A stretch of DNA of 64,000 nt from Pycnococcus provasolii (lineage: Eukaryota; Chlorophyta; Pseudoscourfieldiophyceae; Pseudoscourfieldiales), in the NCBI GenBank assembly GCA_049487715.1, contig CP150546.1, positions 1,116,001-1,180,000 on the forward strand, given 5' to 3'. A model generated the notes under the pieces. The model did no database searches. It worked only from the letters and a program-made list of their open reading frames with translations, and was not told the origin of the DNA. Positions 46,283 to 56,214 of this stretch are shown here, one piece after another. The position numbers and the translations under genes are program-made. How positions within the stretch are numbered: the stretch's first letter is position 1; the number at the start of each line of letters is the position of its first letter.

Positions 46283-47143
46283 TCAATTAGCCCCGAAAAT
46301 GGATGGCGCTAAAGCGTACGGCTTAGACTCGGCCATCAAGGCGAGTGCGATGCCTTGATGAGTAGGAGGGCGCGGGGCCTGTGGCGCAGCTCGCGGCGTG
46401 AGCCGGGGTGAAACAGGCTCTGGTGCAGATCTTGGTGGTAGTAGCAAATATTCAAATGAGAACTTTGAAGACTGAAGTGGAGAAAGGTTCCATGTGAACA
46501 GCAATTGGACATGGGTTAGTCGATCCTAAGAGATGGGGTAATCCTGTGTGAAGGTCGCACTCGCGACGTCCATCGAAAGGGAATCGGGTTAACATTCCCG
46601 AACCGGGACGCGGCGGCGGACGGCAACGTAAGCGAGCCCGAAGACGCCGGCGAGGGCTCCGGGAAGAGTTCTCTTTTCTTTTTAACAGCTCGCCAGCCCT
46701 GGAATCGCATTATGCGGAGATAGGGCCTTGCAGCTGGTAAAGCACCGCACTTCTCGCGGTGTCCGGTGCGCCCTCGACGGTCCGTGAAAATTCGGGGGAG
46801 CGACTACCGATCGCGCCCGGTCGTACTCATAACCGCATCAGGTCTCCAAGGTTAGCAGCCTCTAGTCTTTTGAACAATGTGGATAAGGGAAGTCGGCAAA
46901 ATAGATCCGTAAGTTCGCGAAAAGGATTGGCTCTGAGGGCTGGGCCTAGGGGTCTGTACTTTGACGCCCAAGACGGTCTTAGGTCTGCTGGCAACGGCGG
47001 GCCTTCGCGTGTCGACCGGTTGACGAGCACAGAACGACTTCGGTCTTTCCCTAGGCGATGAACAGCTAACTCAGAACTGGTACGGACAAGGGGAATCCGA
47101 CTGTTTAATTAAAACTGAGCATTGTGATGGTCTAAAAAGATGT

Positions 47144-47182
<39 letters not shown>

Positions 47183-47198
47183 AGTGAAGAAATTCAAC

Positions 47199-47262
<64 letters not shown>

Positions 47263-47263
<1 letters not shown>

Positions 47264-48774
47264 GACCTCAAATATATAAGAATTTGAAAATTGGATAAGC
47301 AGCTGTGAAAAGCAAAACGAGGTGGAGTTTTAGATTAGATATACACAAGTAACCCCAGTATTCTTTTCTTCAAAACTCTCTGCTAGTCGAAACAAGATAT
47401 ACATGGACATTTCAATACAACACGGTGCTCCGGGGAGTCTTCTCGAGGAGGTTGAATTGAATAGCTTTGCCAACGACCCGACTTTCAAGAATCAAGACGA
47501 ATGGCATTTAACACCCCATCCTGATGATCCTGTGGAAGTCGAGGCAGTGCTAAGTCCAGACCAATTACATTTCGATGTCTGGATAGGACCTGGAATGGAA
47601 GAACTTCGTTTTTTCCGGCTCCATCCTTTGGCTTCTGAGTATTTACAAAGACAGTATGACTTGATACAAGAAAATACCGAATTGACTCAGATCCTGCCCT
47701 ATGGCGCTAGTCAAGGCGTTCACAATTTGCCCGAAGGTGTCTATTCTTGTCGAACTTTTATAGACCCTCACGCACCTTTGTTGAACTGGACTAACCCTGG
47801 GTATCCAAGGCTTCGAGGTGAGGGCGGCTTCTATCGACAACACTTAGCTCCATTGGTTGACTTACCAAATGGGCATTTCGATGAGGCCGCAGCTATCCCG
47901 CAGAACGAGCCACACGCTCCCCTTGTGCCTGAACAAACCATGGCGGCAAGGGTAGTATATGCAAGATACCTCACCACTCTGGCAGCTCAACACGGCGTTC
48001 CTAACATTGAATATGGAGCAGAAGCTGGCGCAATACCTCAGTGGTACTGGCCGGTGGAGTGGAGCTCGCTATACCCTTTTCAGCACGATTATGATACATC
48101 GCATTTGTGTCACAACAAACGATGCGTCACAAGACAGCACTTAGTTATAGAACCATCAAGAACTAATCGGTCTCGGCAATATGGTTTGGCAAGATGTTCG
48201 GGCTATTTAATAAATAGAAAGGACTATGCAAATACAAACGAGGTTGAGGTGTTCGGCTATCGGTGCTGTCACCGCTGGGGTTGCAGAGTATGTACCATGA
48301 TTGAGCCCTTTGGATTTATTCAAGGAGCTAGTCGAGATTGGACTCAATTGGTATATCGATCTGGACACGAAGCTGACTATAATTTCGGTACTTTGCCGGA
48401 ATTAGACTAGTTTCTGAGGTTCTCCAGAGTTTTGGCAACACATCTTGATCAGGGAACGCCTCCATGCCTCTTGGCAAAGGGCGTCTAGTACCACCCTCGT
48501 TTGGAAACTTTCGAGTGGGAACGCGGTTAATTGCCGGTATCATATGGTAATAAGCTAGACCCTCTAAAGGCCGATCCTGAGCGTTACCTCCTAAGTCCGA
48601 AGTTGGCTAGAAACCTCAAAGTTACTAGCAAACACTACACCACATGGTAGGATACGGAGGGCGTGCAGAGACTGAACGGATGTGGGTGAGTCACTCGAGG
48701 AGACGACCAATCTCCGAGACTTGCTTAAGATACAGTCCACTCCTATACGATGGTAAAAGTATAGGGCTCAAGTG
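47263..48774 (+). mobile_element. Group I intron in LSU rRNA of unit 2
   Basis: The 5' exon ends ...cgtcatct (U as required), the intron ends in G, and the 3' exon is aattagtgacgcgc. Core elements follow the ORF: P (ttaattgccgg, 48527-48537), Q (gatcctgagcg, 48573-48583), R (cagagactgaacggatg, 48665-48681) and S (ttaagatacagtcc, 48725-48738). The ORF is in the 5' part, upstream of the core. Insertion point about E. coli 1951. Confidence 0.92.
47403..48410 (+). CDS. His-Cys box homing endonuclease (I-PpoI type), unit 2 copy
   Basis: 335 aa, identical in protein sequence to the unit 1 and 3 copies. The ATG lies 140 bp into the intron. The catalytic box TSHLCHNKRC...H...E...N (233-255) is intact, as is the second Cys/His cluster (265-297: C265, C288, C289, H290, C294, C297). 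It would home into intron-less LSU alleles, so its identity in all three scattered units fits either recent homing or rDNA gene conversion. No spliceosomal intron is visible in the ORF. Confidence 0.88.
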   Translation: MDISIQHGAPGSLLEEVELNSFANDPTFKNQDEWHLTPHPDDPVEVEAVLSPDQLHFDVWIGPGMEELRFFRLHPLASEYLQRQYDLIQENTELTQILPYGASQGVHNLPEGVYSCRTFIDPHAPLLNWTNPGYPRLRGEGGFYRQHLAPLVDLPNGHFDEAAAIPQNEPHAPLVPEQTMAARVVYARYLTTLAAQHGVPNIEYGAEAGAIPQWYWPVEWSSLYPFQHDYDTSHLCHNKRCVTRQHLVIEPSRTNRSRQYGLARCSGYLINRKDYANTNEVEVFGYRCCHRWGCRVCTMIEPFGFIQGASRDWTQLVYRSGHEADYNFGTLPELD

Positions 48775-48811
<37 letters not shown>

Positions 48812-48824
48812 ACTGTCCCTATCC

Positions 48825-48864
<40 letters not shown>

Positions 48865-48870
48865 GAATCG

Positions 48871-48909
<39 letters not shown>

Positions 48910-49258
48910 ACTTTGTGAAATGACTTAGAAGGTGTAGAATAAGTGGGAGCTTCGGCGCCAGTGAAATACCACTACTTTTAACGTTATTTTACTTATTTCA
49001 TGACATGGAACCGGGACTCTGTCCCTGCTTTTTGCTCTAAGCATAGCGATCCAGGTGAAAGACATTGTCAGGTGGGGAGTTTGGCTGGGGCGGCACATCT
49101 GTTAAATCGTAACGCAGGTGTCCTAAGATGAGCTCAGAGAGAACAGAAATCTCTCGTAGAACAAAAGGGTAAAAGCTCATTTGATTTTGATTTTCAGTAC
49201 GAATACAAACTGTGAAAGCATGGCCTATCGATCCTTTAGAATTTGAGAGTTTCAAGCT

Positions 49259-49301
<43 letters not shown>

Positions 49302-49324
49302 AGCCAAGCGTTCATAGCGACGTT

Positions 49325-49369
<45 letters not shown>

Positions 49370-49404
49370 GAATTCACCAAGTGTTGGATTGTTCACCCAC
49401 CAAT

Positions 49405-49459
<55 letters not shown>

Positions 49460-49804
49460 ATGGACGGCCGAGCCAACACTAATCAGAGTCAGTACGAGAG
49501 GAACCCTCTGTTCGCATAATTGGTAACGCCCTTGGCTGAAAAGCCAGTGGGGCAAAGCTACCATGCGTAGGATAATGACTGAACGCCTCTAAGTCAGAAT
49601 CCATGGTGGAAGGCTCGGCATTTATGTCTCCGGACGATACACGCTAACGATAACTTTGTCGAGAGCGCTATTCACCGAAATTCCGATTGTACGGAGACGT
49701 GAATCCCTTGTAGACGACTTGGATACGCCACAGGGTGATGTAAGGTGTAGAGCATCCTTGCTGATGCGATCATCTGAGTCTCAGCCCTTCGTGGCAAGAT
49801 TCGT

Positions 49805-50692
49805 CACAAATCTTTTTTTCTCCTTTCCTTTTATTATTTTTCCTTTCTTTACTTTTTATTCTTCTCCGCCTGCGTAGATCCATGGGGACTTTGTCGGAAA
49901 AGAAATTCCACACTGACCTGACCACCACCACCCACCAGCGGCGCTGCCTTCTCCCTCCTGCCTTTTCTCCTCAGGCGAGAGAGGCCTTGCCTTCTTCTTC
50001 TCCCTGCCTGCCTTCTCCTTCTTCTTGTCCCTGCCTGGCTTCTTCTTCTCTCCATTCTCCTGCCTTTCACCTGCCTTTCACCTGCCCCCCCCCCCCCCCC
50101 CTTCTCTGGAACCGGTGCTTTTCTCTCAGCACCTTTACACAAATGCTCCAACAACTTCTTCTTCTCTCTCTTTCTTTTTTATTCCCTCCCATCCCCATCC
50201 TGTTTGCCTAAGTTACCCTACCCCAAGTCTTCAAACCTACCTTTGCCCTCGTCTCTCCATCTCTCCGTCCCCCCCGCCCTCTCACGCCCTCGTCCTGATG
50301 GAAATTCCTTCGCCTCCTCCCCACCTTCAACCTCCTTCAACCTCCTCCAGGGTCGCCTTCTTTCGCTCCGCCCGCCTGTGCCTCTGCCGGCCCCCCTCGG
50401 CAACGAAAGTTATACATCCAGACAGCTAGCAAGCTGCCGGGCCTTGCATACTCTCCGCCTCTGCGCACGCTCTCCAAGGTGGAAAAGGTATTTCATTTGC
50501 TTTTACTTTGTCCACATCCATGGGGACGTTTTGCGCTGAGCCCCTTTTTGTCACACACACCTGCACCACCCCACCACCTTTGTCCGCGGAGTCAGGTTGG
50601 TCACGCGATCGGAGGCGCAGGACGACGACCATGCCATGCGGGGAGGCGGAGTCCCATCCCCCGGTCCGCCAACCCCCAATCGTCCCGGATAA
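49805..50692 (+). repeat. 3' spacer of rDNA unit 2 (inverted repeat with 56215-57101)
   Basis: Pyrimidine-rich plus strand (ctt/tcc runs, C18 at about 50083-50100). It matches the unit 3 spacer in reverse complement up to gattgggggttggcgg. It contains the Pol I termination region by position, though no terminator motif could be named. Open frames here are by-products of base composition. Confidence 0.85.
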
Positions 50693-50828
50693 GTGGACTT
50701 GGCGCTCGTCCCCTTCCCTTCCAGCCTTCTCCTTCTGCTTCTTCGACGCCACCTGGGCCGGTATTCCCCGTCTCCCGAAAGCCTCCCCCTCCACACCTTT
50801 CCTCCCACCTTTGCATGCCAGCCGAGCC

Positions 50829-53800
50829 ATGGCGCAGCCGCAGTCGCCGCCGCGCATAGCGTCGAGGACGCGCTCATCCTCGCTCGAGTCCAAAGTGGCC
50901 AGGACGCGCTCGAGCTCGGTGAAACGTGCGCCTAGTGGGCCCTTGCAGCCCTCGGAGAACGGAGCTGAGGAGATGGCCGAGGAGGCTGCACCTTCTCAGA
51001 ACTTATCCACGCGCGTGCGTGCGTTCGCGCAGTGGTACCTTCTTGTCTCGGCAGCCCTCATTGTGCCAAGACTTGCTCTCTCGCTGCTCGTTGGGAGCGA
51101 AACGTTCATATTAGGCGTTGGCAGCACGTTGATCAACCACGTTCTCGAGACGGTGGTTCTGCCCGCAGCCTCGGTGCATCGACTGGCGCGCGTGCTCGTG
51201 TTCGGATACTCACGCTTGGTTAGCTGTGCTAATTGGCTTGGCTTCACAGCCACTGCAGCACACGTATTAGGAGCCATTTGCGTGCCAGTGCTCTGTGCCT
51301 TCACCCTGGCAAATCTTTTTAAGGTGGCCAAGGTCTCATCGACGTGGTGGGAGAAGCACTCGCCAAACTTCACCTCGGTCGCACACGCAAAGTCTGCCTT
51401 TCTAAACCTTAATGGGTCACGACGTGCGCTCATGGTTGGTGTGTGCAGCGCCGCGGCCTCGCTTCTACTGCCCCTTATGGTTGCGCACACGCACGGCTTT
51501 GTGGCTCTGTTGTGCGGTGGAGTTGCCATTGTCGCAATCTTGTTTATGCCTGATTTGCTTGGCTTCGCGCTGACGCGAATTCTCACTGACGCCGTGCTCA
51601 AAGGCTATCCTATGAGCTTTGGGCGCATTGTGCCGATATTCTACCTGACAAGAGGAGGCCGCCTGCAACTTCTCGTAGATGTTCAGAACTTCTCGTTTGG
51701 CAACCCTCCAGGCTTCCCCAATCCGCACTTTGTTAGCGCGAGGCACGTGCAAGTTGCCATGAGCTGCAACGCACGACGCCTCGCGACTTTTGTATACCAC
51801 CTTGCTCGGCACGGTTGGTCGAAGGTTGACACGCTCTCACCGGAGCTGGACTCGGACATATTCACAGATACGGACGAGTTATTGGAGCAACAAGAGCTGA
51901 AACTGGAAGACGAACTCGACGAAGAAACTGAGCAAAATCTTCAGCAGCTTAGCGAAGAGCCGGACGCGGTTGCAAAGGTCACTAAGATCCAGGCTATGTT
52001 TCGAGGCTTGAGTGGTCGAAAAGAAAGCAAGAAGCTTCGCGCGGAGCTTGAGGATGGGGAGGAGGAGCGGGCATATGCTGTGCACAAAGGCGGTGACCGC
52101 GAGAAAGGTCCCATAACGCCCAGCGAACAAGCGGTCAGGAGAAACAGACGCAAGCTTACGATCAAGGTGGAGCGCATCGAGGTGAATCACGCCGCGGTGA
52201 ACTTCGAAACTCACAAGGGTGAACTCAACGTGTGCACTCTCTCGCGCATGCTCGGAGAGAGCGAGATGCGGCGGCGAGGCTGTCTACCGAAATCCGGTCC
52301 ATTGCCCAACCAGCTCATGGTGCGCATTGCACGGGCCTCAGGGGTTCGAGCTGCTGATGCCAACGGGCTTAGCGATCCTTTTGTCACAGCACGGGTTCGC
52401 GACATGGTGTCATCGACGCAGGTGTGCAGCGCTACGCGAAATCCTGTTTGGGATCGCACCATCACATTTCCAGTCGACGATGTGAGTGCTGTACTTGAGC
52501 TTCGCGTGCTTGACAAAGATGTGATGACGACTGATGATGTGATTGGCACATGGGTAATGCCGCTGAAGCGACTTTGCATAAACCATCGCGATGCGCATGC
52601 GAAAGGCTGGTTCCCGCTGCAGAACAAGAAGGGACTGGATGATGGGAAGAGCGGGCACATATTTCTCGAGGTGCACTGGCGCCACATGGTGGCAAAGGAT
52701 AAAAGCTGGAAGAACGCCGTCCCAAAGAGAGCTCGCCAGCAAACTCCGCTTGACCAACTCACGCACAACAGTCGAGAAACATCCCTGCGTATCGGCAATT
52801 CTATTATAGCGCGCCGTTGGCTGAAACTGTATCCCATTCAATTCGACTGGGAACTCTTCATACTGCGACATGCACATGTGTACATCACAGACTTGTTCCG
52901 TGGTCGAAAGGGTTCCACAGGCGTCACGCGTGAAGATGTGCTCAAGGATTCCGATTCTGAAGAATCGGATTCGCAGCTTACTCGGAAAGCCACGAGGAAG
53001 GAACGCAGGCTACAAGCCGAGGTTGTGCGAGTGGGAAGGCTAGAACTGAACAATCACAATCAACTACGGCCTCCTGAAGGTACAAATGCGCTGACTTTGT
53101 GGGATGTCTTACTCAAATTTGCGCTTGGGGTTGCGCCGAAGGTGATCAGCGTGCAATCTGTCGCCTCGGTGCAACTCTCGCTCTTTCATGGCTTCTTTGG
53201 AGCGCGCTCCGAAACCAGAGATGATGAAGGTTCAAAGTGTGGTGATAAAAGTGAAAAGGGCATTATGCAATTCTACATGCGGCGAGCAGGTTCGATCATC
53301 GGTGACATTGGCGATAAGTTAGCCGTATCAAAGGCTGCGTTGCACCGCCTAAATGAAACTTTCAAACGCGGCAGCAAAAGTGTGTCAGAGACAACGGAAA
53401 AGGAGGAAATACTTGCCAGCGAAACCATGGAAACTTATGATGACGACGAACATCGCTCGTATGGCTTGAGCGGACTTCTTGATCTTCGCAAACCTCGAGG
53501 CACCTGTGCTTGGAGGCTTCGCTTCGCCGAACTCAAAGACGGAAAGATGCGATACTCGGGCGTGAGCAGTAAGAGGTCGGCGACGCTTGTGCACGGCACT
53601 GTACCATACCAGCTTTGGACTCGTTCTGTCAACCTGGAAGAATGCACTCGATGCGAATTCGATAGAAATACGGGCATTCTCACTCTGACCATGGGCGGAA
53701 AAAAGCCTGGTCCAATTCTACTCCGCGCTACCGTTTCGAAGCGCGTGACCTCACAAAGCGAAGATAATGCCCCTGACCTCAGCGAGTGGCACGCGGCAAT

Positions 53801-54017
53801 TCATGCATTCCTTGCAGGCGAGGATGGTGAGGATGAAAAGCCTGTGACGATGCCCCAGCCTTCGGATAGCCTGAGCATTGCTGAGGAGCTGCGCCGCAAG
53901 ATGCTAGAGGATTATGAAAGCTCGGACGGTGGGACGGATGCAGATGGTAAGACGGAGACCTCGTTCGGGGGTAGCGCTCCTGGTACCCCAGTGCCAGGTT
54001 CCCCACGTCGGCCTTGA
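50829..54017 (+). CDS. Membrane protein with IQ motif, C2 and PH domains (lipid-transfer-like)
   Basis: 1062 aa from ATG 50829 (agccATGG). An in-frame ATG at 50508 lies in the rDNA spacer repeat and was rejected. Order: Ser/Arg-rich N-terminus; about four membrane helices (68-90, 94-115, 138-165, 200-240); GRLQLLVDVQNFSFGNPPGF (278-296), recalling bacterial AsmA-like proteins; an acidic stretch; an exact IQ motif (I387-R397, calmodulin/light-chain binding); LTIKVERIEVNHAAVNFE (443-460), also AsmA-like; C2 (about 493-615) with acidic ligands D510, D516, D562, D564 and D570; a second region with EVVRVGRLEL (731-740); and a PH domain (about 878-998, final W987). Inferred Ca2+-responsive membrane-contact or lipid-transfer protein. 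The combination is not one I recognise. Confidence 0.75.
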   Translation: MAQPQSPPRIASRTRSSSLESKVARTRSSSVKRAPSGPLQPSENGAEEMAEEAAPSQNLSTRVRAFAQWYLLVSAALIVPRLALSLLVGSETFILGVGSTLINHVLETVVLPAASVHRLARVLVFGYSRLVSCANWLGFTATAAHVLGAICVPVLCAFTLANLFKVAKVSSTWWEKHSPNFTSVAHAKSAFLNLNGSRRALMVGVCSAAASLLLPLMVAHTHGFVALLCGGVAIVAILFMPDLLGFALTRILTDAVLKGYPMSFGRIVPIFYLTRGGRLQLLVDVQNFSFGNPPGFPNPHFVSARHVQVAMSCNARRLATFVYHLARHGWSKVDTLSPELDSDIFTDTDELLEQQELKLEDELDEETEQNLQQLSEEPDAVAKVTKIQAMFRGLSGRKESKKLRAELEDGEEERAYAVHKGGDREKGPITPSEQAVRRNRRKLTIKVERIEVNHAAVNFETHKGELNVCTLSRMLGESEMRRRGCLPKSGPLPNQLMVRIARASGVRAADANGLSDPFVTARVRDMVSSTQVCSATRNPVWDRTITFPVDDVSAVLELRVLDKDVMTTDDVIGTWVMPLKRLCINHRDAHAKGWFPLQNKKGLDDGKSGHIFLEVHWRHMVAKDKSWKNAVPKRARQQTPLDQLTHNSRETSLRIGNSIIARRWLKLYPIQFDWELFILRHAHVYITDLFRGRKGSTGVTREDVLKDSDSEESDSQLTRKATRKERRLQAEVVRVGRLELNNHNQLRPPEGTNALTLWDVLLKFALGVAPKVISVQSVASVQLSLFHGFFGARSETRDDEGSKCGDKSEKGIMQFYMRRAGSIIGDIGDKLAVSKAALHRLNETFKRGSKSVSETTEKEEILASETMETYDDDEHRSYGLSGLLDLRKPRGTCAWRLRFAELKDGKMRYSGVSSKRSATLVHGTVPYQLWTRSVNLEECTRCEFDRNTGILTLTMGGKKPGPILLRATVSKRVTSQSEDNAPDLSEWHAAIHAFLAGEDGEDEKPVTMPQPSDSLSIAEELRRKMLEDYESSDGGTDADGKTETSFGGSAPGTPVPGSPRRP

Positions 54018-54029
54018 CAAAATTTCATG

Positions 54030-55790
54030 TTACAAAATTCTTTGATTGATTTCACCAATGCCAACACGCTTGGGCCAGCTCGGATCATCAGTGGGTAGAA
54101 CCCACAGCGGTGGCTCGATGTATCGAACCTGAGTCACAGCGTCGTGAGCGTTTGCCAACGCTTGATGGCCGCCAGCACTATCCCCGGTTGAAAACGCCAC
54201 CGCAGCCTCAGCAGCTCTCCGAATGGCGTCGCAAAGCGATGCAGCGCGGTCGTTCATCCTAGCATGGACACGGGAGCAGAACGAAAGAGCTTGGCGAGAG
54301 GCGACCCGTGCGCCATCGGCGTCGCGGCGCGAGGAAGCTGAGAGCGCACGGATCAGTGCACACGCCGCAGCATCGTATGGGCCTTGATGAGCTTCCGCCT
54401 CAGACTGTGACGCTGCCATCTCAGCTATTTCCCAATGCCCGAATCGCGCCGCCAAGCTCGCACGAAGGCATCCGCGGGTGTGAGGCTTCTCTTGCCCGAC
54501 AGCCTTCTCGGCGTAATCACGTGCAAGTTCCCAATTACCGATCCACGCGTGGGCAACGGCAGCGAAGTGCGCGTCGTGAGAAAGCTTGTAGCCATACGCA
54601 CAGTGCATGAGCGAGCCTTGTGCTGCATCCGCCAAAGCAACTTCATTCGCACGTGCTGCGTCGGCAGCTCGATTTATGTGAAGGTAGATGTGCGATGGCA
54701 TGTGTGTAAGGTGATCGACGGCGCCGTTCAAGGCTGTTCTTGCCACATGCGCGAGCGCATCTGCCGAACGCTCAGCTCGCGAGACGGCATTTGTGGGCTC
54801 TAGCAGATGAATGTGCAAGTGCAACGCCATAGGATGCTCTGCATTAGACGACAGAGCTCGCTCCACGTACTCTAGCGCACGTCGTGTCGAAGGCTTCGCG
54901 GCGTCTGGGAGGCGGTACGGGGCGTACGAGCCGTTGCCATGCTGATAGAAGCGCCAAGGAGTGAGGAGCATGTGCGCCTCAGCCGCAAGCGAAAGTACGT
55001 CTGCCGATTCTCCAGCCTCCGCCACAGCATGGTCCATAAGTTCTGCATATGCGTTGTCACGCTCTGACGTCTCCTGAAAGCGAGCTACTGCCGCATCCGC
55101 GAGAAGTACCGCCGTGCGAGCGCGAGAGTCTGTCATAGCAGCGGCAGCCTGCTTTGCACGGGCTGCGGCACGCTGTCCAAGCACACGCATGGCTGGCGTG
55201 CTTGCGTCGTTGATGGTTGACCCAAAGGCGAGCGCCTCACCAAGATGACACAAGAAGCAAGTTGGTGCGAGGTAGGTGCACGCTGCGAAAGAATCGTACG
55301 CTGCAATAGAGTGATACCCTCCGAGATAAGCCAGCCCCTGCGCAAGCCATAGAGCGGAGTCTCCGGGAAGTGAGTCCTCGCACCAAGGCTCAGCAGGTTC
55401 TAGTCGTAGTCGTAGAGGGGTCCAAGGTTGCGTGTCGATGTCAGCGCACCGTTCGTGGTGGGGTCCGTCGCCGTTCTGTGTAGCCTGCCTCGCAAGCACG
55501 CTCCGTGCCGCTGCCTTATCTTCATCCCCGGTAGCAGCCTCGCCCGTGGTTTGAAGAGGTTGAGCAGGATTAGGATGTGCGAGAACAACCGGTGCCTGTC
55601 TCGCGCTTTTCGCCGCCACTGCAATGTGGTAGACAGTTACGGCGGCGGCCATAAGGAGAAGCACCGAGATGAGCGTTGCCAGCGGTCGTCGAAAAGCAAC
55701 TGGCGTTTGCGTCGTCATGGGATTCGTGCCGCCCAGCTCCTCCAAGTCTTCAGCTGTTGCGATCGAAGGCGGCGGTGATCGCGATCGCAT
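54030..55790 (-). CDS. Membrane-anchored TPR protein of bacterial type
   Basis: 586 aa, ATG at 55790. One N-terminal transmembrane helix (about 36-59), then a luminal or extracellular helical repeat domain. Signatures TCFLCHLGEALAFG (177-190), HPMALHLHIHLLE (319-331) and HLTHMPSHIYLHINR (360-374) match a family of bacterial TPR proteins (usual forms CxxCxxGEALA and HMPSHIY). The conserved Cys and His suggest metal binding, but no activity is known to me. C178-F-L-C181-H182 mimics a haem c site, although relatives usually lack the His. Likely an old transfer from bacteria. Converges on the C2-PH gene with only 12 bp between stop codons, so 3' UTRs overlap. Confidence 0.7.
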   Translation of the reverse strand: MRSRSPPPSIATAEDLEELGGTNPMTTQTPVAFRRPLATLISVLLLMAAAVTVYHIAVAAKSARQAPVVLAHPNPAQPLQTTGEAATGDEDKAAARSVLARQATQNGDGPHHERCADIDTQPWTPLRLRLEPAEPWCEDSLPGDSALWLAQGLAYLGGYHSIAAYDSFAACTYLAPTCFLCHLGEALAFGSTINDASTPAMRVLGQRAAARAKQAAAAMTDSRARTAVLLADAAVARFQETSERDNAYAELMDHAVAEAGESADVLSLAAEAHMLLTPWRFYQHGNGSYAPYRLPDAAKPSTRRALEYVERALSSNAEHPMALHLHIHLLEPTNAVSRAERSADALAHVARTALNGAVDHLTHMPSHIYLHINRAADAARANEVALADAAQGSLMHCAYGYKLSHDAHFAAVAHAWIGNWELARDYAEKAVGQEKPHTRGCLRASLAARFGHWEIAEMAASQSEAEAHQGPYDAAACALIRALSASSRRDADGARVASRQALSFCSRVHARMNDRAASLCDAIRRAAEAAVAFSTGDSAGGHQALANAHDAVTQVRYIEPPLWVLPTDDPSWPKRVGIGEINQRIL

Positions 55791-55926
55791 ACCACGTTAT
55801 TCGACTTGTGCTGCCGTGCTTACTCCACCCACCTGCGCACTAACACGCCGCGCTCGGGCGCGCGAGAGGCTCCATGGCGCACCACGGGCCGTGGCGGAAG
55901 GCAAGTCTGACAAGGTAGTCTGACAG

Positions 55927-56190
55927 CAAGGGGAGTTAACACCTACTGGGGACGTCACTCCCCCTTCCCCCGGGGACGATGTGTTGAAGCAAGTTCTCCG
56001 TGGTTGTCTGAGCCAGGACCAATTCCAACGGTTGGGACCCCACCCTTGGAATTGGTCCTGGCTCAGACAACCACGGAGAACTTGCTTCAACACATCGTCC
56101 CCGGGAACGGGAGCCTTCCCTCGCAATATAATAGTTCAACGGGGGGATCCCCACCAGAGTGACGTCCCCAGTAGGTGTTAACTCCCCTTG
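55927..56190. mobile_element. MITE/foldback element with 33-bp TIRs and nested 60-bp hairpin
   Basis: Perfect 33-bp terminal inverted repeats (55927-55959 and 56158-56190; caaggggagttaacacc...) enclose a second, perfect 60-bp inverted repeat (55969-56028 and 56046-56105) with a 17-nt loop. The 7-bp direct repeat ctgacag flanks it (55920-55926 and 56191-56197), consistent with a target-site duplication. No coding capacity, so non-autonomous. It sits between the TPR gene promoter and the rDNA unit 3 spacer. Confidence 0.75.
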
Positions 56191-56214
56191 CTGACAGGCA
56201 GGGAAGGGGTTTCG

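Larger units (their letters stand above)
45062..49804 (+). rRNA. LSU (28S) rRNA, unit 2, with group I intron
   Basis: From ttgacctcagttcagacc to about ggcaagattcgt; 4743 bp including a 1512-bp intron, so about 3231 nt mature. It is the only complete LSU fully on the plus strand. It differs from units 1 and 3 at 45967-45974 and 46098-46105, the two sides of one helix (tggagttc paired with gaactcca). The 3' end is inferred by comparison with known LSU ends. Confidence 0.96.

Noticed and set aside
50508-50828. N-terminal extension of the C2-PH protein
   Set aside because: Lies largely in the rDNA spacer inverted repeat shared with 56215-56400; ATG 50829 has better context and starts the unique sequence.
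55240-55260. CxxCH haem c motif in the TPR protein
   Set aside because: Bacterial relatives have CxxC followed by Tyr/Trp in the same place; a single motif without a cytochrome fold is likely chance.
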